Shown: positions 25,604 to 35,295 of the stretch, piece by piece
Layout of the letters: each line of letters begins with the position of its first letter
Position numbering within the stretch: the first letter of the stretch is position 1
DNA from: Pseudalkalibacillus salsuginis
GTDB taxonomy: Bacteria; Bacillota; Bacilli; Bacillales; Fictibacillaceae
DNA length: 64,000 nucleotides
Direction of reading: 5' to 3'
Assembly (NCBI RefSeq): GCF_021646685.1
Contig: NZ_JAKJHW010000007.1
Span: 124,001-188,000, forward strand
Made by a program: the position numbers and the translations under genes
Notes under the pieces: generated by a model
What the model saw: the letters and a program-made list of their open reading frames with translations, nothing else
The model's database searches: none
What the model was told of the DNA's origin: nothing

Positions 25604-26798
25604 TTAAACCTTGTAAGGCGATTTTTCACGTTTGGCTGTGACACATTTTCCTTCTTTGAACACATAGGCGACATTCCGGACATCCGAAATATTCTCAAGC
25701 GGATTTCCTTCTACGAGCAGCAGGTCTGCCGTCTTCCCAACCTCCACAGATCCTGTCTTGTCCAAAAGGCTCATTGCCTCGGCTGCGATAACCGTCGCAG
25801 AGCGGAGTGCATCCAGTTCACCCATCCCGTATCCGACCATCAATTCAAGCTCTTTCGGAAATTTCCCATGAAAGTTGAATGGTGTTCCTGCATCAGTACC
25901 GGCTGCAATTTTCACCCCAGCCATGTAAGCTTGGATGAAGCTGTTTTTATGGTCATCCATAACGATTTTCGTTTTCTCGATGGCATGTTGGGGGATATCG
26001 CCGTCTAACCCATTTTCAGCTATGTTAAAGGGCGCAGACAGGGTCGGCACGAGGTATGTACCCGACTCAAGCATCATCCCGATCAACTCTTCATCAAGGT
26101 AGATCCCATGTTCCACAGTCGTAATCCCCGCGCGAATCGCATTCTTAATGCCCTCTCTCCCTTGCGCATGGGCAGCAGTCATTTTACCAGCTTTCGAGGC
26201 TTCTGAACAAGCACATCGCAGCTCATCTTCATCAAGCTGGGTTGCTCCAGGGTCGACTCCTGGGGTTATGATACCACCTGTAGCCATCAGCTTTAACAGG
26301 TCAGCCCCTGCTTTCAGCTGGGTTCTCGCTGCCTTCCGGACTTCATCCACACCATCCGCCTCAATCGCCATATTATGGGCATGTCCACCAGTCATGACAA
26401 TCGGTTTTCCGGATGCTATGACACACGGCCCTTCTATCATACCTTTTTCAATCGCATTACGGAGAGCAATGTCAATATTGTACTGCGATCCGAGATTGCG
26501 GACAGACGTCACACCAGCATCGAGTTGTTTCCGAGCATTACGGACAGCTAGGAAGGAACCATCCGCTTCTGAATCCCCTGACATGTCACGGAATGGATCC
26601 GGATTCCCATCCATCGTGAGGTGAACGTGACAATCCATCAATCCAGGCAAACAGGTCAATCCTTCCCCATCAATCACTTGATCCACATCGATTCCATTTG
26701 CCTCATGACCGATCGCTATAATCAAAGATAATCGTCGTTTTACCGGTATGCAGTTCATATCCATCAAATAGTTGAACGTTCGTTACTTTAGTTTTCAA
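25604..26798 (-). pseudogene. Amidohydrolase family protein with an apparent N-terminal frameshift
   Basis: The main frame (from 26767 to 25604, 387 residues) is a zinc amidohydrolase: GLTCLPGLMDCHVHLTMDG with the HxH metal motif, GLKLMATGGI-type barrel strands, HAQG, TTVEHGIYLD and AAGTDAGTPFNFHG. It is close to the imidazolonepropionase/Xaa-Pro dipeptidase-like branch. The natural start is TTG 26798 behind AAGGAGGGG; it encodes MKTKVTNVQLFDGYELHTGK and TTIIFD, then continues out of frame from the rest and stops after DYSDRS. The break is near 26715-26735. Either the gene is broken, or the assembly has one extra base, or an internal start is used. Confidence 0.78.
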
Positions 26799-26830
26799 CA
26801 CTTACCCCTCCTTTTCCTTTAAGAGAACTG

Positions 26831-27014
26831 AAAGAAAAGCGCAAACTCCCTGATCAACCACAAAGGTCACTGGAAGTCCGACGAGGAGGCTCGAACCAAA
26901 CCAAGTTCGGTTTTGCGTGGGTAAACACTTCGACTTAAATCAATGTGTCGCCGCCACAGCTGGACTGAAGTATCCAAGGGGTTGGGCGTTGGAGCTAAAC
27001 ATTCCTTCATCAAA
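26831..27014 (+). repeat. Dispersed repeat A, copy 3
   Basis: Full-length copy starting AAAGAAAAGCGCAAACTCCC, with GGAAGTCCGACGAGGAGGCT and CACTTCGACTTAAATCAATG. It is inserted between the AbgT and amidohydrolase genes of one operon, in the same orientation as the other copies. Confidence 0.85.
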
Positions 27015-27034
27015 ATACTTTCTTGTCTTGTGGA

Positions 27035-27066
27035 AAATGGCAGAAAGGATCCTATAGCAGGATCCT
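27035..27066 (-). terminator. Weak terminator-like hairpin after abgT
   Basis: AGGATCCT (27046-27053) and AGGATCCT (27059-27066) form a perfect stem with an ATAGC loop; on the minus strand TTTCTGCCATTTTCC follows. The T-run is poor, so it may only reduce read-through into the downstream amidohydrolase genes. Confidence 0.5.
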
Positions 27067-27081
27067 CCCTGTTTAAAAAGA

Positions 27082-28635
27082 TCAGTTTTTTAAATGGATG
27101 TATTCTCCTGGTCCGAGCGGTAGTCCTAACCAGTACCATACGGCGAACAAGATCGTCCAGAAAATCGTGAAACCGATCGAGTATGGGAGAAGGACGGACA
27201 TAAGCGTCCCGACACCCATCTTCGGGTCGTACTTCTTCGCGAAGGTAAGGAGGATCGCGAAATAAGCAAGCATCGGTGTGATCGTATTTGTGATCGAATC
27301 TCCAATACGATAGGCCAGCTGTGTGAATGCTGGATTATAACCGAGAAGCATGAACATCGGTACAAATACCGGTCCAAGCAATGCCCATTTTGCTGAAGAA
27401 CTGGCAATCAACAGGTTGACGACTGCACAGAACAGGATGAAGGCGATCAACATCGGCAGTCCGGTAAGTCCTGTATTCTGTAAGAAAGCGGCACCTTTGA
27501 TCGCAATGATCGAACCAAGGTTGCTCCAGTTGAAATACGTGATCATTTGAGCTGCAATGAAGGCTAGGACAATGTAATAGCCCATGCCGGACATCGCTTT
27601 GGTCAGATGCTCAGCCACATCTTTATCCGACTTGATGACTTTCGCACCGATTCCATAAAAGAGTGCCGGGATGAAGAAGAAAAAGAGCATCAGCGGGACA
27701 AGCGCTTGCATGAACGGTGAATCTTCCACAAGGGAACCGGTCTCTGCATTTCGTAATAGCCCACTTTCAGGGATTGTGACAAACGCCATGATCACAAGGA
27801 ATACAACAACCGAAACCCCTGCCCAGCGCAATCCAACCTTCTCTTCTTTGGTAAGTTCAGCTTTCGTATCCACCTGTGCTTCTAATGTGTATTCACCAAG
27901 ACGCGGTTCAACGATCTTGGAACAAACGAATACGGCGACTGGTAATAACACAAATGTCGATGCAAACAAGAAGTAATAGTTCATTGCAGGACTTGCGTCA
28001 TAATTCGGGTCGATGATCTGTGCACTTGAAATCGTAAAACCAGCGACCAACGCATCGAGCATGTTCAGGATCAGGTTGGCACTGAAACCGCCGGAAACCG
28101 CTGCATAACCTAAGGCAAGACCCGCGATCGGATGCCTTCCTAATGTCATGAAGACAAGGGCAGCAATCGGCGGCAGGACGATCAATGCAGCATCTGCTGC
28201 AGCATTTCCGAGCATCCCAATCAAAACGATGATCGGCAGAATAAGAAATTTCGGAGATGCAAGGACAACCCTTCTCATGAATGCTGAAACGAGACCTGTC
28301 GATTCAGCAAGCCCGACCCCAAGCATGACAACCAATACGAGGCCGAGTGGCGGAAACGACATGAAATTATTGACCATTTCGGTAAGGATCTTTACAATTC
28401 CTTTTCCATCAAGCAGGTTCACTGCAGTTATCGTTTCATTAGTGGCTGGATTAACTGCACTCCATTTCAACTTTCCAGCAATAAAGGATGAAACCAAAAT
28501 AAGTCCTGTAAAAATCGCAAACAACGTAAGTACGTCTGGAAGCTTGTTCCCGTACTTTTCAATCCAGTCCAGGAACCTGTTGAACAGACTGCTTTTTTTG
28601 ACTTCCCCCTGTTTTCCGATCTCTGGCACGCTCAT
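27082..28635 (-). CDS. AbgT family transporter
   Basis: A 517-residue membrane protein with about eleven to twelve helices. AbgT family signals are RFLDWIEKYGNKLPDVLTLF near the N-terminus, PPLGLVLVVMLGVGLAESTG, MLGNAAADAALIVLPPIAAL, and the C-terminal SSSAKWALLGPVFVPMFMLL and GDSITNTITPMLAYFA. The family is named for p-aminobenzoyl-glutamate uptake in E. coli; some members export sulfonamides. Here the following amidohydrolases suggest uptake of an N-acyl amino acid or dipeptide that is then hydrolysed. It starts 25 bp after the regulator gene ends. Confidence 0.92.
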   Translation of the reverse strand: MSVPEIGKQGEVKKSSLFNRFLDWIEKYGNKLPDVLTLFAIFTGLILVSSFIAGKLKWSAVNPATNETITAVNLLDGKGIVKILTEMVNNFMSFPPLGLVLVVMLGVGLAESTGLVSAFMRRVVLASPKFLILPIIVLIGMLGNAAADAALIVLPPIAALVFMTLGRHPIAGLALGYAAVSGGFSANLILNMLDALVAGFTISSAQIIDPNYDASPAMNYYFLFASTFVLLPVAVFVCSKIVEPRLGEYTLEAQVDTKAELTKEEKVGLRWAGVSVVVFLVIMAFVTIPESGLLRNAETGSLVEDSPFMQALVPLMLFFFFIPALFYGIGAKVIKSDKDVAEHLTKAMSGMGYYIVLAFIAAQMITYFNWSNLGSIIAIKGAAFLQNTGLTGLPMLIAFILFCAVVNLLIASSSAKWALLGPVFVPMFMLLGYNPAFTQLAYRIGDSITNTITPMLAYFAILLTFAKKYDPKMGVGTLMSVLLPYSIGFTIFWTILFAVWYWLGLPLGPGEYIHLKN

Positions 28636-28660
28636 CTTTTACCCCTCCTGATCTATGTTG

Positions 28661-29296
28661 CTATGTTTTTTTATCCAGATAGTTATAAATAGTAAATTTA
28701 GAAACCCCGAGCAGTGATGCGACATGCTGAATGGATCCCTTTACGCGGAATAAGCCCATATCGTCAAGCAGATAGATGAATGGTATCCGATCGGCCTTGT
28801 CCATCATCTGTATCGGCTTCCCGATTTTCTCTGCTGCTCTTTCAATCATTTGGTTTTCAAATTGTGAGATCGATAACGGGGCCGATTCCTCATCTTTCTT
28901 TGTATCCGTAATCTCAGCCAAAAGCTTTTCTACAATCGAAAATTGGGTGATATCAAGGTTAATGCTTAAACAACCTAGCAAATTTCCATCATCATCCCTG
29001 ATGTAAATTGAACTGGACTTCACCCGCTTTCCTCTCAAGTCTTCGTTAACATAGTTTAAAAGACAATCTGTCCCTTCCTCTACTTTCCTGAGAAGATTCA
29101 AACCAAAACTGGTAATGGTTGAGCCTACCTGTCTCCCTGTCACATGGCCGTTGAAAATGGCAACGATGGAGGCTGAAACGTCTGTCAGATCGTGGATGAC
29201 AACCTCACAATGGCTACCGAATGTTTTCGCGATGCTTTCTGCCATCGGTATATATCGCTTAAAAACAGGATGAAGATCTGTTGCTACTTGATTCAT
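28661..29296 (-). CDS. YheO-PAS/DauR-type transcriptional regulator
   Basis: A 211-residue regulator with an N-terminal YheO-like PAS domain (AESIAKTFGSHCEVVIHDL, SSSIYIRDDDGNLLGCLSIN) and a C-terminal helix-turn-helix (FRVKGSIQHVASLLGVSKFT, IYNYL) of the HTH_22/DauR type. Such regulators bind small amino-acid-like ligands and usually control the genes beside them, here the AbgT transporter. ATG 29296 is preceded by GGGGG at seven bases; the TTG six bases earlier is too close to it. A minus-strand TATAAT is at 29426-29431. Confidence 0.88.
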   Translation of the reverse strand: MNQVATDLHPVFKRYIPMAESIAKTFGSHCEVVIHDLTDVSASIVAIFNGHVTGRQVGSTITSFGLNLLRKVEEGTDCLLNYVNEDLRGKRVKSSSIYIRDDDGNLLGCLSINLDITQFSIVEKLLAEITDTKKDEESAPLSISQFENQMIERAAEKIGKPIQMMDKADRIPFIYLLDDMGLFRVKGSIQHVASLLGVSKFTIYNYLDKKT

Positions 29297-29742
29297 TTTC
29301 AAACCCCCAGAGATCCAATATTACTTACTTCTCTCTGTCAAAGCGTTCTTTTTCCTTGTTGTCCAGTAACATTCATTCTTTGCAAAAATGTGCTTCTTTT
29401 AATGAATCACCTTCCTCTTGATAGAATTATAGGAAAAACCTGGGCTCAGCGGTACTTGTCCCGAATTGATTGAATATTGCACCAATTGTACAAGTGTATC
29501 GGAAAACTTTCAACAAAAAATTTTAAAATTTAAAAAATTTTTTAACTTCTGTTACAAGATTCATCAAAACCAGCATGATATGGAGTATTGGAAACCTACA
29601 GGTGGGTTTGTTATGTCTACAGAGTTATATCTGGAAAATAGCTTCGTAAAAAGTTGGAGTAAAAATGTGGAGAACTAAATGAAAGTAAGATATCGACAGA
29701 AATTTGATTAGGAGAGACGGTTCTGGTTGATACGGCACCCAT
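29297..29742. other. Intergenic region upstream of the AbgT operon
   Basis: About 450 bp without a gene. It holds a TATAAT (minus strand, 29426-29431) without a convincing minus-35 and an AT-rich stretch near 29510-29545. A plus-strand frame of 70 codons at 29466 has no SD and no recognisable content, so I do not call it a gene. Confidence 0.6.
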
Positions 29743-29745
29743 TAG

Positions 29746-29811
29746 TTCGTAAACTTTTCTGCTACGTCGGTTAGCTACATCGCTGAAAAATTATACTTTC
29801 TTAACGTATAA
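29746..29811 (+). repeat. Direct repeat B, copy 1 (66 bp)
   Basis: A 66-bp sequence that starts TTCGTAAACTTTTCTGCT and includes GTCGGTTAGCTACATCGCTG. It matches 40286-40351 at 62 of 66 positions and has the same orientation. It lies directly next to the terminator that ends the rha/lut block. Confidence 0.9.
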
Positions 29812-29812
29812 C

Positions 29813-29854
29813 AAAAAATGGGCTCCCATAAGTGGCAGGCATCTATGGGCAGCC
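29813..29854 (-). terminator. Terminator of the lutABC block
   Basis: GGCTCCCATA (29821-29830) pairs with TATGGGCAGCC (29844-29854) with a bulge; TTTTTT follows on the minus strand. It lies 63 bp beyond the lutC stop. Confidence 0.75.
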
Positions 29855-29916
29855 TAAAATCACCTTCAACCAAATCGATTGGACTAAATTGTACTCTCGT
29901 ATAACGAGCACGACTA

Positions 29917-30636
29917 TTATTTATCAGAAACTACAATATAGGTTGCTTTAATCGGTCCATGTACACCGACAACGAGGTTCATCTCGATATCCGCACTGTT
30001 GCTGGGACCAGAGATGAAGTTCACACATGAAACTACCTTCTCCCCCTGTTCAATCTTTTGGTGTATCTCTCTGGTGGCTTGTGACATCCTCGGAACAATC
30101 GTGCTTTTCGGGATGATGGCAATGTATGTGACCGGAAGTAAGCTGATCGATCGACCTTTACCGTCCCCACTCATAAGGACAACTGTTCCTGATTCAGCCA
30201 ATGTCATATCACTGAAGGTGATCCCAACGTCCGCCTTTTCAGTAAGAACGATATTTTGCTTCCCCAGCTTTGGATCCCATCTGTGGCAGCTGAATGCCCC
30301 GTCTGAACATTTTTCGTTAAAATAATCTGTAATGCCGTATTCATCAAACCTCAGGTCATCCCATACGGCAGCCGATTTCCCTTCATATTTCCTGATCGTA
30401 TCCTCAATCACTTCTGTTAGGTGGCCTGAATCCGTTTCATAAAAGTCCGTATGGTTCAACGTACACTGTTTTTTCAGGATTTCAACAAGTTCATCCTTTG
30501 ATGCCCCTTTATGCACTTCCCATTGGGGCTGATGTTTCCAGACTGGTCTTTCTACATGTACCGGTTTACTGCGCCCAAGTTGAAGGGAGATGTTCTTCAA
30601 GAAAGACTCTTTGTTATGAATCTTTTTTTCACCCAT
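29917..30636 (-). CDS. lutC: Lactate utilization protein LutC
   Basis: A 239-residue LUD-domain (DUF162) protein and third subunit of the LutABC L-lactate oxidation complex. Characteristic sequences are [39 protein letters not shown] and [20 protein letters not shown] near the C-terminus. The ATG at 30636 follows GGGAGG by nine bases and overlaps the lutB stop by 8 bp; a longer frame-open N-terminus lies inside lutB. With LutA and LutB it converts L-lactate to pyruvate. Confidence 0.95.
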   Translation of the reverse strand: MGEKKIHNKESFLKNISLQLGRSKPVHVERPVWKHQPQWEVHKGASKDELVEILKKQCTLNHTDFYETDSGHLTEVIEDTIRKYEGKSAAVWDDLRFDEYGITDYFNEKCSDGAFSCHRWDPKLGKQNIVLTEKADVGITFSDMTLAESGTVVLMSGDGKGRSISLLPVTYIAIIPKSTIVPRMSQATREIHQKIEQGEKVVSCVNFISGPSNSADIEMNLVVGVHGPIKATYIVVSDK

Positions 30637-32062
30637 CCGTTTTCGCCTCCCTCTCTCTTTTCCTAAACCAATCACGAAAACGTTCTTTATTCGGTTCAGG
30701 AAGATTCCTGGTTTCTGTCCATGGTCGGATCGGACCAGGACCGTTTGTGATCATCCCTTCGGTTACAAATGGAGTTGTTAAAAGCGGTACCAGCCTCGTT
30801 CCGATTTTATATAAAAAAGGTGAACCTGCTGCATATTGGAAGCCTTTCATTGCCATCCGTTCCAGGGCAGGAGACATCCCTTCTTCTTCAACTATCCTCC
30901 TACGGTGTTTATTCAACAGTTCATGCAGGGGGATTTTCACAGGGCAAGCCTCTGTACATGCCGCACAAAGGGTTGATGCAAATGGCAGTTCTTTATAATC
31001 TTCATATCCACCAAGTAGTGGAGAAAGCACCGCACCGATCGGGCCAGGATAGATCGATCCATAACCGTGGCCGCCTACATGGCGATAGACAGGACAAACA
31101 TTGATACAGGCAGCACACCGGATACAATGAAGGGCTTCTTGAAACTCGGTACCCAGGATTTTCGAACGGCCATTGTCCACGATCACAAGATGAAAATCTT
31201 CTGGACCATCCCCATCTCCATCGTCTCTTATCCCTGTCAGGCCAGTTACATAAGTTGTAAGCTTTTGCCCGACTGCACTCCTGCTTAAAAGACTGATCAT
31301 TACATCAAGATCCTCCCATGTCGGGACAATCCGCTCCATTCCCATCACAGTAATTTGGGTTTTTGGAAGGGTCGTGGCAAGCCTCGCATTTCCTTCATTC
31401 GTCACTAAACTGATTGAACCTGATTCAGCAACAGCAAAATTACAGCCGGTAATCCCTATATCAGCCGAAAGGAATTCTTTTCTGAGCTTCTCTCTTGCAA
31501 AAAGGGTTAATTCCTCAGGTTTTTCAGTATTCAAGTAGCCGAGCTTCTCCCGAAAAACATCCCGTATTTGTGATTTGTTTTTATGTAGAGCTGGAACGAC
31601 GATATGGGAAGGGGGATCATGATCATCGATTTGCAGGATATACTCGCCTAGATCACTCTCAACGACCTCACAACCTATACTTTCCAGCGCTTGATTCATG
31701 CTGATTTCTTCGGTTACCATCGATTTTGATTTGATGACTTTACGTCCATTTTTTTTCTTTACGACATTCTGGATGTACGTATTGGCTTCTTCGGCTGTCT
31801 CAGCAAAAAAGACATGGCCGCCTCGCTTTACTATATTATCGCTTAACTGTTCAAGATAGTAATCCAAATTTTCCAGAGTATGGCTGCGGATTTCTTCCCC
31901 ATGGTTCCGCCATTCTTCCCAATTACCGAGTTCTTCTGCAGCATTGAGCCTTCTCTCGTAGAGTCTGCCTTGGGCCGATCGAACAGCTTCTCTCATAAAT
32001 CCATCATTTATTCCTTTTCCTACACGGCTGTTGAATTCTTCGGTTCCAATTTTCATCGGCAT
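30629..32062 (-). CDS. lutB: Lactate utilization iron-sulfur protein LutB
   Basis: A 477-residue protein with an N-terminal LUD domain ([30 protein letters not shown]) and two cubane cluster motifs: [20 protein letters not shown] and [18 protein letters not shown]. It is very close to B. subtilis LutB in length and sequence ([26 protein letters not shown]). It transfers electrons during L-lactate oxidation. ATG 32062 with GGGAG upstream is preferred over a start 24 bases earlier, and lies 7 bp after the lutA stop. Confidence 0.96.
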   Translation of the reverse strand: MPMKIGTEEFNSRVGKGINDGFMREAVRSAQGRLYERRLNAAEELGNWEEWRNHGEEIRSHTLENLDYYLEQLSDNIVKRGGHVFFAETAEEANTYIQNVVKKKNGRKVIKSKSMVTEEISMNQALESIGCEVVESDLGEYILQIDDHDPPSHIVVPALHKNKSQIRDVFREKLGYLNTEKPEELTLFAREKLRKEFLSADIGITGCNFAVAESGSISLVTNEGNARLATTLPKTQITVMGMERIVPTWEDLDVMISLLSRSAVGQKLTTYVTGLTGIRDDGDGDGPEDFHLVIVDNGRSKILGTEFQEALHCIRCAACINVCPVYRHVGGHGYGSIYPGPIGAVLSPLLGGYEDYKELPFASTLCAACTEACPVKIPLHELLNKHRRRIVEEEGMSPALERMAMKGFQYAAGSPFLYKIGTRLVPLLTTPFVTEGMITNGPGPIRPWTETRNLPEPNKERFRDWFRKREREAKTDG

Positions 32063-32069
32063 AATACAC

Positions 32070-32795
32070 TCACTCCCAGTTTCCACTGTTTAAAACTTCT
32101 GCAATATGCAACACTTGGATCGGCTTGCCTTGTCGGTTGATTCTTCCACCTATATTCATCAGACACCCGCTGTCTGCGCCAATTAAGACATCGGCTTCTG
32201 TCTTTTCAATGTTTTTGACTTTTTCATCGACCATTTGCTCTGAAATAGGTCCCATTTTCACAGAGAAGGTCCCTCCGAACCCACAGCAATTCTGGCAGTC
32301 TGGAAGCTCTCTGATTTCAAGCCCTTTCACCTTTTCCAATAATGCGATGGGGGCATCTTTTACTCCTAAGAGTCTGGTCATATGGCATGATCTGTGATAC
32401 GTTGCCCTTCCATTAAAGGAGGCTCCGACATTTTCCACCTTTAATACTTCGACTAAAAACTGGGTGAACTCGTATGATTTATCCACTAGATCTAAAGCCC
32501 TCCCCTTCCATTCGGGCTCATCCTTGAATAGGCTCGGGTACTCATGGAACATGGAAATGCATGACCCTGAAGGAGCGACTACATATTCTGAGTGTTGAAA
32601 TGCTAGAATCATATTTTTCGCTACCTGTTTGGCATTCTCTTGGTAACCACTGTTGAATGCCGGCTGCCCACAACAAGTCTGGGACTCGGGAAAATCAACC
32701 TCACAGCCAAGCCGTTCAAGAACTTCAACAGTGTCCTTTCCAACTTTTGAATAAAAAATATCGCCCAAACAGGTTATAAAAAGGGATACTCTCAT
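32070..32795 (-). CDS. lutA: Lactate utilization protein LutA
   Basis: A 241-residue protein with two cysteine-rich CCG domains of the GlcF/HdrB type: [12 protein letters not shown] with the partner SGSCISMFH, and [14 protein letters not shown] with [12 protein letters not shown]. It is the probable iron-sulfur subunit that works with LutB and LutC. ATG follows AGGAGA. The gene starts 89 bp after the upstream isomerase-like gene. No lactate permease or LutR-type regulator is encoded nearby, which supports an internal lactate source. Confidence 0.95.
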   Translation of the reverse strand: MRVSLFITCLGDIFYSKVGKDTVEVLERLGCEVDFPESQTCCGQPAFNSGYQENAKQVAKNMILAFQHSEYVVAPSGSCISMFHEYPSLFKDEPEWKGRALDLVDKSYEFTQFLVEVLKVENVGASFNGRATYHRSCHMTRLLGVKDAPIALLEKVKGLEIRELPDCQNCCGFGGTFSVKMGPISEQMVDEKVKNIEKTEADVLIGADSGCLMNIGGRINRQGKPIQVLHIAEVLNSGNWE

Positions 32796-32884
32796 AGTGA
32801 CTCTCCTTTTTCATTCAAATAAACAAACTTGATAAGCTTAGCCTTTGGCGCAGTCTTGTCATAGTACCCCGAACTTCTACTTGG

Positions 32885-34378
32885 TCAAAGTGTCACGTGC
32901 AGGCAGCTCATCAATTCAGCTACTTTCTTGAATTGGGAAGCATTTTGTCCAACAGACATGGCACAATGATGTGTCGGCGCTTCAGCAAACCACTTTTCCA
33001 TATAGGTGTCTGGATGTAATGGAAACTTGACTGGTGTCTGCGTATTGCCGATTTTCATTATCGGCCCATCTGTGGATTCTCCTTCACTGCTTATCATCTT
33101 CAATTTCCCATCTCCAGTTTGGGTCACATTCAACGTAGTGATCGGCCCATTTTTCACTTTGGCTTCCACCGAAACGCCACCCCCTTGTTTCCCATGATAG
33201 AGGCCCATCCCCCTCAAAATCGGTTTACCATCCGCGATCTCTATGTGGAATGGCCCATCATGACCAAGCAAAATGGTTCCGTCCTTGTAATCTACCACAA
33301 CAATTTCGGAAAAACTTCCACCAGTTCCGAGCAGATCACAAATTTTCATGCCAATGGCTGTTTTCAGGTCACCTTCACCTGCGCAAGGAATTCCCTTTGC
33401 TGTCAATAACGAATTACCTAATATGAAACCAGATTGGAGTTTTTCATATTTATTTCCAGGAGCTCCGTGATAATAGTACGCCAGGGCATCCAAATCATAT
33501 TCACGTACCAAATTTTCCTGTGCAACGGCAACCATGCATGACCATTCCATCTGTTCATCAGTCGGACGCTTAGCGATCGGATCTGAAGGAGAATCACCGC
33601 TTATTTCAAAAATACTCTCCACCTCTCGCATTTTTCCTTTGACTTCTTCTTCCGTGACATCCTTTAAAAACTTATCCAAATCACACATTTCCAAGACTTC
33701 AATATGCATGCCGGTTTGGGCTTGGATCATTGTAAAGTCACTATACAGATCCAACATTCCGCTGTATGTGTTGCCTAAGAAACCAAACCTGGAATGTCTT
33801 AACGTCCTGGTTACCGATGCAGCCTTGATCCATTCTAAGATTTCACGCCATGCTTTATTTGCTTCAGGCATCCCGGCTGTCGTTTCATTTGTTGAGGAAA
33901 TGTCAGGCGTGTAAGGTAATCCTAGCAGCCCGTTGATCACCCTGAAAGGTATATCAGCACGATTAAGAGCATTCGAGATTTCAGGGACTGGACAGGCTCC
34001 ACAATGGGCCAGCCATTCACCTGTATTCGCTGTTTCATAGTTGATGCGGTCTGTCGGTTGCAGATTTAAAAACACAACAGGTTTTTGACAAATCTGATGG
34101 ACCGGTAAAACCGTCGAACTGTTGGCATAGGTAGCTGAATGGCAAAAAATGATATCCACGTTTTTTTCGTTGAACCATTCTCCTGCCCTCCTCGCTGTTT
34201 CTTCCGTATCAACTAAACCAAAATACGAAACGTCCGCTTCCTCACCCATCTTACTTGTTATGAAATCACCGTATTCAAGCAAACGTTCTCTTAACCCGCT
34301 GAATTGATCCCAGTAAGCTTTCAAACCAATTGAATAAACCCCTACTCTAGCTCTTTTTCCTTCTTTAAACGTTTTCAT
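32885..34378 (-). CDS. L-fucose/L-arabinose isomerase family protein
   Basis: A 497-residue sugar isomerase-like protein. The N-terminal part (RARVGVYSIGLKAYWDQFSG, DVSYFGLVDTEE, NVDIIFCHSATYANSSTVLP) and the later GDLKTAIGMKICDLLG, DGTILLGHDGPFHIE and APTHHCAMSVGQ fit the FucI/AraA superfamily, which interconverts aldoses and ketoses with a bound metal. Its exact sugar is unknown. It is encoded between the rhamnose regulator and lutABC, so it may let a second 6-deoxy sugar, for example L-fucose, enter the same pathway. The start at 34378 is set by GGAGG; a frame-open extension of 13 residues has no SD. Confidence 0.82.
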   Translation of the reverse strand: MKTFKEGKRARVGVYSIGLKAYWDQFSGLRERLLEYGDFITSKMGEEADVSYFGLVDTEETARRAGEWFNEKNVDIIFCHSATYANSSTVLPVHQICQKPVVFLNLQPTDRINYETANTGEWLAHCGACPVPEISNALNRADIPFRVINGLLGLPYTPDISSTNETTAGMPEANKAWREILEWIKAASVTRTLRHSRFGFLGNTYSGMLDLYSDFTMIQAQTGMHIEVLEMCDLDKFLKDVTEEEVKGKMREVESIFEISGDSPSDPIAKRPTDEQMEWSCMVAVAQENLVREYDLDALAYYYHGAPGNKYEKLQSGFILGNSLLTAKGIPCAGEGDLKTAIGMKICDLLGTGGSFSEIVVVDYKDGTILLGHDGPFHIEIADGKPILRGMGLYHGKQGGGVSVEAKVKNGPITTLNVTQTGDGKLKMISSEGESTDGPIMKIGNTQTPVKFPLHPDTYMEKWFAEAPTHHCAMSVGQNASQFKKVAELMSCLHVTL

Positions 34379-34420
34379 TTTTGACGTCCTCCATACACCT
34401 GTTTTAGAGCCAATCACGGG

Positions 34421-34452
34421 TAGGATCGACCCTGTCCTAATCGCCCATTATA
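34421..34452 (-). promoter_or_regulatory. Possible internal promoter before the isomerase-lutABC genes
   Basis: A minus-strand TATAAT (34447-34452) lies just beyond the rhaR terminator, and TAGGA (34421-34425)/TCCTA (34435-34439) forms an inverted repeat downstream of it. No good minus-35 is present. This suggests separate control of the isomerase and lut genes. Confidence 0.4.
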
Positions 34453-34468
34453 TAAGAGATTATGATAA

Positions 34469-34507
34469 ATTGCCGCCAACTCCATGGACAGGAGAATCAG
34501 CGGCAAT
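34469..34507 (-). terminator. Stem-loop after rhaR
   Basis: ATTGCCGC (34469-34476) pairs perfectly with GCGGCAAT (34500-34507), with an inner ACTCC/GGAG(A) helix. The following minus-strand sequence TTTATCATAATC is only moderately T-rich, so termination may be partial. It lies four bases beyond the rhaR stop. Confidence 0.6.
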
Positions 34508-34510
34508 CAA

Positions 34511-35275
34511 TCAGATTTTAATCACGTTCAAATTATGTTGTTTTAAACGGGTGATCGTTTCTTGGTCGACATTACTGTCAGTCAGGATATGATCTACACT
34601 ATCCACCTTCCCGATATTCGTGAAGGCCTGAACGCCGAATTTCGTATGATCGATCATCATATATACACTATCAGCGATGTCCATCATCTTTTTCTTGATT
34701 CTTGCCTGCTGCTCGTTCGATTCACTCAACCCTTTAGTAAAATGAAATCCTTTGCAGGACAAGAAGGCTTTATTCACGTGATAATTATCAAATGAACTTT
34801 CAGCCAGAGGTCCTACGTAAGATAAAGATCGAGGAAGCATGATCCCACCTGTGGAAAAAACGGTGATTTGTTTTTTACCGCTTAGTTCAAGCGCCACTTT
34901 AATGGAATTCGTCAATACCGTCAGCTGAATATCTGGCAGCCTTTTAGCCATATACCATGCTGTAGAGCTTGCATCCAGGATGATCTTATCTCCTTCTTCC
35001 ACCTGTTTCACTGCCTCTTCAGCAATTTCCTTCTTCTCTTTCACATTCATGATTTCCCGTTCGAAATAAGGCGTTTCAGGTGTATCAGATCCATTGGTCA
35101 GGCTGACTGCTCCTCCATGGCTTCTGGATAGCTTATGTTCCTTCTCTAACCGTTCAAGGTCTCTTCTGATGGTTTCTTCTGTGACTGAAAAAATTCGGCT
35201 TAATTCAGCAACACGGACACTTTTTTTTTCATTCACGATTTGGACAATTTTTGAATGCCTTTCCGCTACAAGCAT
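34511..35275 (-). CDS. rhaR: DeoR-family regulator of rhamnose genes
   Basis: A 254-residue repressor. The N-terminal DeoR helix-turn-helix is ERHSKIVQIVNEKKSVRVAE, LSRIFSVTEETIRRDLERLE, followed by SHGGA. The sugar-binding domain has GDKIILDASSTAWYMAKRLP, LTVLTNSI and FSTGGIMLPRSLSYVGP. It matches the position and type of B. subtilis RhaR (YulB), which with CcpA controls rhaEWRBMA and responds to a rhamnose pathway intermediate. The ATG at 35275 follows GAGGG; the longer frame lies inside rhaB. Direct repeats upstream of rhaM are candidate operators. Confidence 0.9.
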   Translation of the reverse strand: MLVAERHSKIVQIVNEKKSVRVAELSRIFSVTEETIRRDLERLEKEHKLSRSHGGAVSLTNGSDTPETPYFEREIMNVKEKKEIAEEAVKQVEEGDKIILDASSTAWYMAKRLPDIQLTVLTNSIKVALELSGKKQITVFSTGGIMLPRSLSYVGPLAESSFDNYHVNKAFLSCKGFHFTKGLSESNEQQARIKKKMMDIADSVYMMIDHTKFGVQAFTNIGKVDSVDHILTDSNVDQETITRLKQHNLNVIKI

Positions 35276-35295
35276 AGTTTCAGCCCTCTTTCTAT

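Noticed and set aside
29466-29678. A 70-codon plus-strand gene
   Set aside because: No SD, no recognisable sequence, a low-complexity AAATTTAAAAAATTTT stretch, and a position in the AbgT promoter region.
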